NCBI GenBank assembly: GCA_965661105.1
Contig: CBFICR010000067.1
Location: 1 to 15,046, forward strand
Length of the DNA stretch: 15,046 nt
Direction of reading: 5' to 3'
From: Eutrophocola sp965661105
GTDB lineage: Bacteria; Pseudomonadota; Gammaproteobacteria; Pseudomonadales; Pseudohongiellaceae
The notes beneath the pieces are model-generated. The model saw only the letters and a list, made by a program, of their open reading frames with translations. It did not search any database and was not told the DNA's origin. Both the position numbers and the translations under genes were made by a program. The first letter of the stretch is position 1. Each line of letters begins with the position of its first letter. Of this stretch, positions 4,808 to 11,481 are shown in pieces.

Positions 4808-6528
4808 CGCTGGGTCCTCGTGAAGCCGTGAGCGGCGAAGTCGAAGGGCTCAGCGCTGGCTTGAATGTTCTCCGCGAAGCCCGGCGTGCTCTCCACGATC
4901 CCTCGTCGCTGAGCCGAGTGCTTGGCGGTGTGAGAGTTCCAGCCGTCCTCGAAGTCCAGAACGAAGGCCTTGTTGGGGCCGGTCTTCTTGCGACGCAGGC
5001 CTCGCCCGATGCGCTGACGAGTCCCGACCTCGGCCTTGCCTCCGCCGGCGAGGATGATGGCCCCGCACGCGGGTACGTCGACGCCCACGTCGAGGATCGT
5101 GGTGCCGATCAGGACGTCGAGCTTGCCGGATCCGAGAGCGTCCAGAGCAGCCTGGCGCCTTTTCTGGTTGGCCTCTCCGTAGATGAAGTCCGCGCGCAGG
5201 CCCTTCTTCAGCAGGGCCTTCAGCACCAGCTGCCCGTGATTCTTGTGCTGGACCAGGATCATCGTCGTCAGCCCGAAGTTCGCGGCGTTGCTCGCCTGAT
5301 CCACGATGATCCGGTTCCGGTCTTCTGCTTCGACGATGCCGCGTTTGTACGCCGGGCCCCAGGCGGTCGATCGAGCGACCATGTGAGGGCGAGCAGGCTT
5401 GACGTAGCGGAAGTAGGGCGTCGCGAGGATGCCCTTGTCGATCAGCTGCTTCTCGGTGATCTTGATGGCGATCGAACCGGTCGAGGCCATCAGCCGCATG
5501 TTCGCCTCCTCGTCGTCCTTCATGAACGGCGTAGCGGTCAGCGCCAGACGATAGTGAGCGTTGCGGCACCCGACCATGACCCGATAGAACGAATCCGACG
5601 AGACCTCGTGAGCCTCCTCGGCGGTGACGAACTCGATCTTGTTGAGGAAGTCGAGGGTGGTCTCGCGCTTCGACTGCTGCTCGGCTGCTCGAGCCTTCGC
5701 TGACGCAGCGATCCCGCTGACCGGGTTCGCGTCCCAGAACTCCTTCTTGAGCTCAGCCTTGCGAGCGGTCACCTTCTGGATCAGCTCCGTCGGGGCGAGC
5801 TTCATGGACTCCTTGTCCGCCGGCAGACCTTCCGCGAGCATCTTCTGAGCGGCCCACTTCTCGAACCCGTTGTGCTTCGCCTGGACCTCGCGGCCGACCT
5901 CCTTCTCGATGTCGACCTCCTCGAGTCGGGCAGCCAGCGTCTGCACCAGAGCGACCGTCACGCCGCCCGTGTTGGGCTCCCAGACGCCATCCCCGAGCAC
6001 ACCGCAGCGTTCCCCGAGATCCCTCTCGATCGACTTCTTCATCTGATACATGAGCGACTTGCGGGTGGTGATGAACAGGGTCGTGCGGCCGATGCGCTTG
6101 TAGGCCAGGCGGAAGATCCGCGACTTGCCGCCACCGGTGGCGACCTGAGCGATCATCGATCGGAGGGCGACGAGACGCTGCACGGTCTCGTGCTGGTACT
6201 CGTAGTCTGGATCTTCGGGGAAGTCGTCGACCTTCGGACGTTCGGGGCCGAGAGGTTCGGGGGCGGGCTGAGCACGCACGATGACGCGGAAGCCCTCGCG
6301 CTCCAGACGCTTGCGAACCATGCGCACGAAGCCTGCCGGGAAGACCTGACGGCGCATGTCGAAGAACGAGGAGTAGCCGTCCCACCCGCCACCGCCCGAG
6401 AACTCGCTGCCGGCGACCTTGTAGGTGAGAGCGTTGGAGATCGCCAGCTTCGTCTCACGCGACGGGTCGAGCACCTTCGCTGCGACCGGGTTGTGAACGA
6501 TCCTCACGATTTGGCCCTTGCCACTCAA
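4804..6528 (-). CDS. SF2 DExH-type DNA helicase / ATPase
   Basis: A 574-residue superfamily 2 helicase of the ResIII/UvsW kind that would unwind or remodel DNA in replication or recombination. In order it shows a Q-region YEYQHETVQRL, Walker A ATGGGKS (about 130-136), motif II EEAH (304-307), motif III LTATP (about 330-334), motif IV ILVQHKN, motif V TTILDVGVDVP (476-486) and motif VI QRIGRGLRR (505-513). Motif II has Glu in place of the usual first Asp. A charged insert of roughly 90 residues separates motifs Ia/Ib from II. The open frame begins at TTG 6546, but GGAGG falls inside that version and is seven bases before TTG 6528, so 6528 is preferred. It is the first leftward gene from the divergent control region. 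Confidence 0.88.
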   Translation of the reverse strand: MSGKGQIVRIVHNPVAAKVLDPSRETKLAISNALTYKVAGSEFSGGGGWDGYSSFFDMRRQVFPAGFVRMVRKRLEREGFRVIVRAQPAPEPLGPERPKVDDFPEDPDYEYQHETVQRLVALRSMIAQVATGGGKSRIFRLAYKRIGRTTLFITTRKSLMYQMKKSIERDLGERCGVLGDGVWEPNTGGVTVALVQTLAARLEEVDIEKEVGREVQAKHNGFEKWAAQKMLAEGLPADKESMKLAPTELIQKVTARKAELKKEFWDANPVSGIAASAKARAAEQQSKRETTLDFLNKIEFVTAEEAHEVSSDSFYRVMVGCRNAHYRLALTATPFMKDDEEANMRLMASTGSIAIKITEKQLIDKGILATPYFRYVKPARPHMVARSTAWGPAYKRGIVEAEDRNRIIVDQASNAANFGLTTMILVQHKNHGQLVLKALLKKGLRADFIYGEANQKRRQAALDALGSGKLDVLIGTTILDVGVDVPACGAIILAGGGKAEVGTRQRIGRGLRRKKTGPNKAFVLDFEDGWNSHTAKHSAQRRGIVESTPGFAENIQASAEPFDFAAHGFTRTQR

Positions 6529-6559
6529 TGGCTTGCCTCCTGGCAATCCTTCGCTGTAA

Positions 6560-6586
6560 AGTATAAGTCACCGATGAGTATGCTAA
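6560..6586. promoter_or_regulatory. Divergent control region with dyad operator (helicase / ParB operon)
   Basis: The 78-base gap between leftward helicase and rightward ParB genes holds one full operator, AGTCA-CCGA-TGAGT (6566-6579). Leftward, TATACT (6560-6565) and TTAGCA (6581-6586) flank it with a short 15-base spacer. Rightward, TATGCT (6579-6584) is a possible -10 with only a weak -35 (TGTAAA). One bound regulator could therefore control both arms. The promoter matches are modest, while the operator match is full. Confidence 0.55.
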
Positions 6587-6606
6587 CACTCGCTTCAAGG
6601 GACGTC

Positions 6607-7329
6607 ATGTCACAACTGAAAATCACCTACGTCGATGGGGGAGAGCTCCAGGAAAACCCCTGGAACCCCAACCACGTCTCGCCGACGAACATGGACAAGC
6701 TGAGATCGTCCATGTCGGAGCTCGACACCTTCCGCCCGGTCATCTGCCGCGAAATCGACGGGGGCATCCAGATTCTCGGCGGCAAGCACCGCGTCCAGGT
6801 GCTGACCGAGATGGGCGAGAAGATCCCGATCATCAATCTCGGACCGATCGACGACGTTCGAGCCAAGAAGATCAGCCTGGTCGACAACGGTCGGTACGGC
6901 GAGGACGACACGCAGCAGTACGCCGCTGTGCTCAACGACATCGGCTCGGCGGAGGAAATCCTCAAGCTGCTCCCGATCGACGCCGACGAGCTGGCCTCGT
7001 TCTTCTCGATCCAGGACGTGAACTTCGACGATCTCCAGATCCCGGACGACCCCGCCGGCGAAGCTGACGACCCGCTCGATCTCTCCACCCCCACCGCGCC
7101 GACTCATCAGATCATGCGGTTCAAGGTCTCGAAGGTGGACGCGCCCCTCGTCTCTGCCCTGATCGACCGAATCAAGCGCGAGCAGGCCTTCATGGAGTCC
7201 GACGACCTGACCAACTCGGGCGATGCCCTGGTCTGGATCGCCCAGAACACGGACCTCATGCGAAGCTCGTCGGACGAGTCGAGTTCCCTCGAGGACATCG
7301 ACGACATCCCGCTGGGTGACGGCGAGTGA
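6607..7329 (+). CDS. ParB/Srx-like domain protein 1
   Basis: A 240-residue protein with a ParB-like N-terminal domain at about residues 15-100: ENPWNPN, then RPVICREIDGGIQILGGKHRVQVL, with GGKHR at the place of the ParB GEHR phosphate-binding motif, and LVDNGRYGED matching the family's later DN motif. The rest is acidic and of unknown fold, ending in a Ser/Asp/Glu-rich tail. ParB-fold proteins bind nucleotides (CTP in chromosomal ParB). Phage members are often labelled nucleases without proof. AAGGGA precedes the ATG. It heads the operon after the divergent control region, and its stop overlaps the next start (GTGA). With a second ParB-like gene close by, a role in target recognition for the acyltransferase encoded downstream is a reasonable hypothesis. 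Confidence 0.8.
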   Translation: MSQLKITYVDGGELQENPWNPNHVSPTNMDKLRSSMSELDTFRPVICREIDGGIQILGGKHRVQVLTEMGEKIPIINLGPIDDVRAKKISLVDNGRYGEDDTQQYAAVLNDIGSAEEILKLLPIDADELASFFSIQDVNFDDLQIPDDPAGEADDPLDLSTPTAPTHQIMRFKVSKVDAPLVSALIDRIKREQAFMESDDLTNSGDALVWIAQNTDLMRSSSDESSSLEDIDDIPLGDGE

Positions 7330-7496
7330 GCTCCCCCTGCCGGAAGTTCGAGGACTGCGCCTCCTGTCTGAATCGGCGCGAGCCTGAGACCTGCGCGGAC
7401 TGTGAAGCCGGTGAGCAGTACGAGCCGCGGGAGAACGGCGAGCTCAGTTTCGACGAGCTGAGCTTCTTCCCTGGGTCCTCGGAGAACGGACGATGA
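7326..7496 (+). CDS. 56-residue Cys-rich zinc-knuckle-like protein
   Basis: A short gene starting with GTG at 7326 inside the GTGA overlap with the first ParB gene, and ending TGA at 7494-7496 in an ATGA overlap with the second. It has five cysteines, Cys5, Cys11, Cys14, Cys23 and Cys26, with two CxxC pairs (CASC and CADC), followed by an acidic tail with a repeated FDELSFF-like stretch. The pattern suggests a zinc-binding knuckle. Exact coupling on both sides is strong evidence that it is translated. No family is recognised. It could be an adaptor bringing ParB-like or acyltransferase proteins to DNA or RNA. Confidence 0.7.
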   Translation: MSSPCRKFEDCASCLNRREPETCADCEAGEQYEPRENGELSFDELSFFPGSSENGR

Positions 7497-8236
7497 CGGA
7501 ACCTGCTGAACATCCCACCATCGAGCGGACGCCCAAGGCCGTCGAGATGGATGACGTACCTGGCTACTACGATGTCGTGCCGGTCGACTGGATCCGCCCG
7601 TACCCGCAGAACGCGAAGATCCACACCAAGGAGCAGGTGCAGAAGATCGCTGAGTCCATCAAGTCACATGGCGGATGGAACACGCGGATCTCCGTGGACT
7701 CGACGGGCGAGATCATCGCGGGTCACGGTCGACGCCTGGCAGCCATCGCCCTCGAGCAGGAGTTCGTGCCGATCCACGTCCGGGACGACCTCGACGCCAA
7801 GCAGGTTCGCTCGCTGCGCCTGGCGGACAACAAGGTCGCTGAGGGCGAGATGGACACGAACGTCCTCGAGGTCGAGCTGCGTGAGCTGGCAGGTCTCGAA
7901 GTGGACATGAGCTCGTTCTACTCCGAGAAGGAGCTGTCCTTCATGCTCGAAGACCCGGGTGAGATCGATCTGGGAGCCATCTCGGAGAACATCTCGGGCG
8001 AGGTCCAGGAGCACACCGCGGAAACCGAGTCGAACATCGGCAAGGTCGACGAGGAGCGGATCCCGCTGTTCAAGCTGTTCAAGGCCAAGGATCTGAGCAT
8101 CGATGAGCATCGGGACCTGTCGATGCTTCTGATCCACGCCGAGACCATGACCGGCAAGGAAGGTCTGGACGCGCTGCGAGTCTACGGGCTCCAGATCATG
8201 GACGAAGGCGTGACCGAGGAGATCAGTCAGTCGTGA
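7493..8236 (+). CDS. ParB/Srx-like domain protein 2
   Basis: A 247-residue protein with a clearer ParB-like N-terminal domain: VDWIRPYPQNAKIHTKEQVQKIAESIKSHG (about 31-60), GEIIAGHGRRLAAIALE (72-88; GHGRR at the GEHR position) and LRLADNKVAEGEMD (about 108-121). This version resembles the ParB-like domains seen in phage proteins and fused to some DNA methylases. The C-terminal half is helical and acidic, without a recognised domain. It differs from the first ParB gene in its phosphate-binding motif (GHGRR against GGKHR), so the two are diverged paralogues rather than a recent duplication. It overlaps its neighbours by four bases on each side. Confidence 0.85.
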   Translation: MTEPAEHPTIERTPKAVEMDDVPGYYDVVPVDWIRPYPQNAKIHTKEQVQKIAESIKSHGGWNTRISVDSTGEIIAGHGRRLAAIALEQEFVPIHVRDDLDAKQVRSLRLADNKVAEGEMDTNVLEVELRELAGLEVDMSSFYSEKELSFMLEDPGEIDLGAISENISGEVQEHTAETESNIGKVDEERIPLFKLFKAKDLSIDEHRDLSMLLIHAETMTGKEGLDALRVYGLQIMDEGVTEEISQS

Positions 8237-8874
8237 CGTATATCATCGACAAGACCTTCTCGTCCTCGGTCACGCGATCGTCGCGGGTCATCGAGTGCGC
8301 CGAGGCGTTCGGACTGGGGCTGCGCGACAAGCAGTTCACCGTCTACGACAACCTCAAGCTCGAGGTGAACCCGGGAGAGGTCGTCTACATCACGGGCCAG
8401 TCGGGCTCCGGCAAGTCGCTGCTGCTGCGTGAACTGCGCGACCAGATGATCGCGGAAGGCCAGAAGGTCATCTCGATCGACACGGTCGAGACGGAGGAAC
8501 GCCCTCTGATCGACCAGGTCGGGAAGGACACCGACGAGGCCATCCGGATCCTGTCCCTGGCAGGCCTGAACGACGCCTATCTGTTCATCAGGAAGCCTTC
8601 CGAGCTCTCTGACGGTCAGCGCTACCGTTTCCACATCGCGAAGCTCATGGAGTCCGACGCGAAGGTCTGGGTCGCCGATGAGTTCGGCGCGGTCCTGGAT
8701 CGAACGACCGCCAAGGTCGTCGCGTTCAACCTCCAGAAGGCAGCCAGGCGAGCCGGCGCCACGGTGATCGTCGCCACTACCCACAAGGATCTGGTCGATG
8801 AGCTCGGCCCGGATGTCTACGTCGAGAAGCTGTACGCCGAGCGCGTCAAGGTGGAGACCAAGGCCGATGAGTGA
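8233..8874 (+). CDS. Soluble ABC ATPase of the COG2401 type
   Basis: A 213-residue ABC-class ATPase with no membrane segments. Walker A is GQSGSGKS (55-62), the signature is LSDGQ (125-129), Walker B is VWVADE (145-150), and the switch histidine is His184 (ATTH). Gln95 may be the Q-loop residue. The N-terminal SVTRSSRVIECAEAFGLG resembles, as I recall it, the opening of the ABC domain in COG2401, a family in which an ABC ATPase is fused to a GNAT acyltransferase. Here the acyltransferase is a separate gene two positions downstream. The start is GTG 8233 in a GTGA overlap. The likely role is to power or gate the DNA-modifying enzyme, or to act on DNA like Rad50/UvrA-type ATPases. Transport is unlikely since no permease is present. 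Confidence 0.85.
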   Translation: MTYIIDKTFSSSVTRSSRVIECAEAFGLGLRDKQFTVYDNLKLEVNPGEVVYITGQSGSGKSLLLRELRDQMIAEGQKVISIDTVETEERPLIDQVGKDTDEAIRILSLAGLNDAYLFIRKPSELSDGQRYRFHIAKLMESDAKVWVADEFGAVLDRTTAKVVAFNLQKAARRAGATVIVATTHKDLVDELGPDVYVEKLYAERVKVETKADE

Positions 8875-9193
8875 AAACAAGAAGCCTGAGACCGCGAAGG
8901 TCCTGAAGTTCCCGACCGCGGCGCGCAACGAGTCCAAGACCATCGGCGAGCTGCTCCTCAAGGTCGGCGACGCCCTGGTCACCTCCGGCGATGACATCAG
9001 CCTCGAAGACGCGGACGTCTACATCGTGGTGGACCCCCATGACGGATCCGAAGCGCCGCCGATGCTGCTCTCCCGGGAGGGCTCCGACCCGAAGCGCATC
9101 GCCTCCGTGCTCGACACAGCGGCTTTCGGAATGCGCATGTCCTGGTTCACGGGAGCCTACGAATACCTCGACGATGGCGAGGACGACGTGTGA
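8867..9193 (+). CDS. Small acidic protein between ABC ATPase and acyltransferase
   Basis: A 108-residue protein starting at ATG 8867, eight bases inside the ABC gene, chosen over an in-frame upstream start that would overlap far more. It ends in a GTGA overlap with the acyltransferase gene. The N-terminus is basic (MSENKKPETAKVLKFPTAARN), followed by alternating strands and helices (TIGELLLKVGDALV, DADVYIVVDPHDGSEAPPMLLSREG) and a very acidic end (EYLDDGEDDV). I do not recognise a family. The tight position between the two presumed catalytic genes suggests a subunit, adaptor or inhibitor of the complex. Confidence 0.7.
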   Translation: MSENKKPETAKVLKFPTAARNESKTIGELLLKVGDALVTSGDDISLEDADVYIVVDPHDGSEAPPMLLSREGSDPKRIASVLDTAAFGMRMSWFTGAYEYLDDGEDDV

Positions 9194-10065
9194 CGAGCGA
9201 GACCCTGATTGCGTACATCGAGGAGCCGAAGCCGCGCTTCGCTCTGATGGACGATATGCGCGTGGAGCGTGGTTCCAAGGCCGACTGGGACCAGCTCCAC
9301 GCGCTCCACTACAAGGCCGAGTCCCTGCCCGCCGGTGCTCGCTACTGGCGCTGCGTCACAGGTGACGGAGAGCTGGTCGGCATCGTCGTGACCTCGTCCG
9401 TCTCGCTGCTTCTGGCCCCGCGACATCTGATGCTTCCCAAGATCAAGCCAGGGCAGGACACGCATCTGACGAACGTCCACAGAGGTCGGTGGCTGAACAA
9501 GAACATGCGTCGGGCGGCTCGCATCGTGACGGACACGCTCTACCGCGGATCCGGCGTCTCCTACCGAATGCTGAACCTGGCGTGTCGGCTCGAGGGCTTC
9601 AGATTCGTCGAGATCCAGTCGTCGATGTCCAAGTTCAACCCCTTCGACTCGAAGGCGGGCTTCCGTCATGCCCACCTGAAGCGAGCGGCCGCCTACGAGA
9701 AGGGCCTCAAGTTCTTCCGTGGGATGTTCCGGTCTCACCCCGCGGATCACGAAGCTGTCTGTGCCGAGTACGCCGCCATGCCCAAGACGATTCGAGCAGG
9801 CGTGCTCAGGCGGATGCAGGAGTTCTACTACCGTCACTCGTCGAAGGAGAAGACCGGCTCGAACCTCAACAAGGGGACCGGGAAGGTTCAGGCGATGTCG
9901 TTCGAGAAGCTGCTCACCGAGCTTCAGCAGCTGGTCTTCGCCTCGCCGGTCTACGGACTCTTCGAGAACCCGGACTTCGGTCGTGAGCTCCCCGAGAGCC
10001 TGCCTCTGGCGTGGTTCGACAACCAGGCCCCGACAGAGCCGCTCAAGATTCCCGAGGTGAAGTGA
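9190..10065 (+). CDS. Mom/COG2401-like GNAT acyltransferase, candidate DNA-modification enzyme
   Basis: A 291-residue protein with the GNAT fold signs of the family that includes phage Mu Mom and the acyltransferase domain of COG2401. LHALHY (36-41) opens the domain. GELVGIVVTSS (60-70) gives the central strands. RIVTDTLYRGSGVSYRML (111-128) carries the YRGSG pyrophosphate-binding loop. MSKFNPFDSKAGF (146-158) matches the 'NPFFEKAGF'-type motif that marks this family. Mom converts adenine to a carbamoylmethyl-type derivative that protects phage DNA from restriction. A similar role here is inference. The C-terminal third (about 170-291) is additional and helical. The start is GTG 9190, overlapping the upstream stop. 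The gene lies in a tight operon with two ParB-like genes and an ABC ATPase. Confidence 0.75.
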   Translation: MTSETLIAYIEEPKPRFALMDDMRVERGSKADWDQLHALHYKAESLPAGARYWRCVTGDGELVGIVVTSSVSLLLAPRHLMLPKIKPGQDTHLTNVHRGRWLNKNMRRAARIVTDTLYRGSGVSYRMLNLACRLEGFRFVEIQSSMSKFNPFDSKAGFRHAHLKRAAAYEKGLKFFRGMFRSHPADHEAVCAEYAAMPKTIRAGVLRRMQEFYYRHSSKEKTGSNLNKGTGKVQAMSFEKLLTELQQLVFASPVYGLFENPDFGRELPESLPLAWFDNQAPTEPLKIPEVK

Positions 10066-10066
10066 A

Positions 10067-10381
10067 ATGCACCTGACGAAGAAGCAGATCGCCGTGATGC
10101 GGACGATTGTCAATGGCTACCTGGACGAGGAGGGGGATCATCAGTGGCTGGACCTGGACCAGCTTTTGAACCGTCTGCCCTACGAGACGTCCAAGCAGTC
10201 CATGCAGTTCACCCTCCGGACGCTGACCAAGAAGTACGGTCTAGTCACCAGGCAGCTCGAGACAAGGCGGGGCCGACGTCGACGCATCGTAATGCCGACT
10301 CCGGCTGCTCTGCGCATCTTCAAGCCTGTGGTGTTGCGCAGAGACGAAGACTCCGACGATGGGGTCATCGAGTTCGGCTGA
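10067..10381 (+). CDS. Winged-helix protein, possible regulator closing the modification operon
   Basis: A 104-residue protein that reads as a MarR-like winged helix. An N-terminal helix (LTKKQIAVMRTIVNGYL) is followed by LDLDQLLNRLP, a candidate recognition helix (ETSKQSMQFTLRTLTKKYGLV) and a basic wing (TRQLETRRGRRRRIVMPT). The tail is acidic. It starts one base after the acyltransferase stop, with GAGGTGA upstream, so it is co-transcribed. It may regulate its own operon or the late promoter 150 bases downstream. A direct DNA-binding subunit of the modification complex is also possible. Confidence 0.6.
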   Translation: MHLTKKQIAVMRTIVNGYLDEEGDHQWLDLDQLLNRLPYETSKQSMQFTLRTLTKKYGLVTRQLETRRGRRRRIVMPTPAALRIFKPVVLRRDEDSDDGVIEFG

Positions 10382-10517
10382 GGACCTATTTGGTAGTTTT
10401 TCCTCTGACGGTTTACTCAGTAAGTACATAGGGACAGATAGACCACTATTACTATGGTCGCACTTTTTTCTACCAAATCGATCCTCATCCCGACGCTGAC
10501 TTGCGTCGGCGTTGTAC

Positions 10518-10531
10518 AGTCAGCGGTGATT
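10518..10531. promoter_or_regulatory. Operator-like site at the late promoter
   Basis: AGTCA-GCGG-TGATT has one consensus half-site and one with a single change. Its last two bases are the first two of the proposed -35 TTGACG, so binding would occlude RNA polymerase. Confidence 0.45.
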
Positions 10532-10558
10532 GACGAAATGGAAAGCATCGGCGAGAAT
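10530..10558 (+). promoter_or_regulatory. Sigma70-like promoter for the packaging/head genes
   Basis: TTGACG (10530-10535, five of six matches) and GAGAAT (10553-10558, four of six) are separated by 17 bases. Initiation would be near 10565, giving a leader of about 95 bases that runs into the terminator at 10606-10659 before the small terminase gene. Confidence 0.5.
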
Positions 10559-10605
10559 GTGGGTGTCGGGCGAGAAGCTCGGCCCTCACGTCGGAAATCA
10601 GTACC

Positions 10606-10659
10606 GGCGGCGCGGACTCCCTCCCTGGGCCTCCTCCTCCCCAGCCGCGCCGCCTTTTT
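10606..10659 (+). terminator. Strong intrinsic terminator immediately before small terminase
   Basis: GGCGGCGCGG (10606-10615) pairs perfectly with CCGCGCCGCC (10645-10654), and TTTTT follows at once. The 29-base interior can form an extra CTGGG/CCCAG stem. The ribosome binding site of the small terminase gene begins six bases later, so transcription of the late genes from upstream must read through this element. Confidence 0.8.
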
Positions 10660-10677
10660 CGACCGGAGGTGCCCCCT

Positions 10678-11481
10678 GTGAGCACGCAGTCCGACGTGGA
10701 ACCCCGCCGAGCACACGGCAACTCTCGCATCACGGCGACCCAGTACGGTCACGCCAAGATGAAGTACGCCTCGGGCGACTTCACGCTCAAGGAAATCGCT
10801 GCCGACTACGGGATCAGCCCGCAGGCTCTGGGGCAGCGGTTCCGTCGCGATGGTGTCGAGAAAGGCTCGATGATCCGGCAGCTCGAGAGTGCCGTCGACG
10901 CTTCCGTCGACGCCTCTGCCATGGCGGATAGCAGCGAACTCGCCGAAATGGCGAAGGGCCTGAAGAAGCAATACTACGGCTTCGTGGACGCTCTGACTCG
11001 AGCCGCGATGTCAGAGATCGCCGGCGCACGTCAGAAGAACGAGGACGTCGCGCTGCGGGACCCCGCGCTCAGGTCCTATGAGCGCGCCTCGAAGATGCTC
11101 GCCACGAACTACGACACCCAGATGCGGATCCTCGGCATCGAGAAGCTCGAAGGCGCCGGCAACGCGCTGCCTGAGATCCGAGTCATCTCGATGTCGTCTG
11201 AGGACGAAGCCGCACTTCGTACCGCCGCGGAGAGTGACGACCTCGACGAAGAAGATCTGATGGCAATCGAGGACGGTGTAGCGGGCGAGGGCGCCGGTGA
11301 GGAGCTTCAGATCGTCGCTGACGACGAGATCGTCGATGAGGGCAGTGACGACCCGCCCGCAGACTCGAACGCCCGAGAGAGCGAAGCAGAGGGCGCTGAG
11401 AGCGACATTGTCGAAGAAGGTCTCGACGACCTCGACGACGACGACGACCTGGAAGCACTCGCGCAGCTGGACGACGACTGA
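10678..11481 (+). CDS. terS: Terminase small subunit
   Basis: A 267-residue protein that would recognise the packaging site and recruit the large subunit. GDFTLKEIAADYGISPQALGQRFRRDG (about residues 33-59) is a helix-turn-helix typical of small terminases. A helical oligomerisation region follows (about 75-160). The C-terminal 90 residues are extremely acidic (runs of Asp and Glu), longer than in most small terminases. The GTG at 10678 is chosen because GGAGG lies eight bases upstream. A GTG at 10669 would overlap that ribosome binding site. The stop overlaps the large subunit start (TGATG). The call rests on the HTH plus the neighbouring large subunit. Confidence 0.8.
   Translation: MSTQSDVEPRRAHGNSRITATQYGHAKMKYASGDFTLKEIAADYGISPQALGQRFRRDGVEKGSMIRQLESAVDASVDASAMADSSELAEMAKGLKKQYYGFVDALTRAAMSEIAGARQKNEDVALRDPALRSYERASKMLATNYDTQMRILGIEKLEGAGNALPEIRVISMSSEDEAALRTAAESDDLDEEDLMAIEDGVAGEGAGEELQIVADDEIVDEGSDDPPADSNARESEAEGAESDIVEEGLDDLDDDDDLEALAQLDDD

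Larger units (their letters stand above)
10382..10677. other. Noncoding late-control region before small terminase
   Basis: 296 bases without a convincing gene. From the left it holds an AT-richer stretch, a weak hairpin (GACCA 10441-10445 with TGGTC 10455-10459, followed by T6 at 10464-10469), an inverted pair ATTTGGTAG (10388-10396) and CTACCAAAT (10470-10478), an operator-like site, a sigma70-like promoter and a strong terminator just before the small terminase. Its location next to terminase genes also makes it a candidate for the packaging start (cos or pac), but I see no sequence that proves it. Confidence 0.6.

Noticed and set aside
5872..6606. Upstream extension of the first ParB-like protein to position 5872
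   Set aside because: The extension crosses the divergent control region and lies antisense to the helicase. ATG 6607 has an AAGGGA ribosome binding site.
8225..8238. AGTCA-GTCG-TGACG, an operator-like match at the ParB2/ABC gene junction
   Set aside because: It lies within coding sequence across overlapping genes with no promoter-like elements, so it is probably chance. Kept as a caution that the motif can occur by coincidence.
10454..10681. A 75-residue rightward ORF in the noncoding region before small terminase
   Set aside because: It runs through the promoter and the perfect terminator stem, has no ribosome binding site and codes low-complexity sequence.
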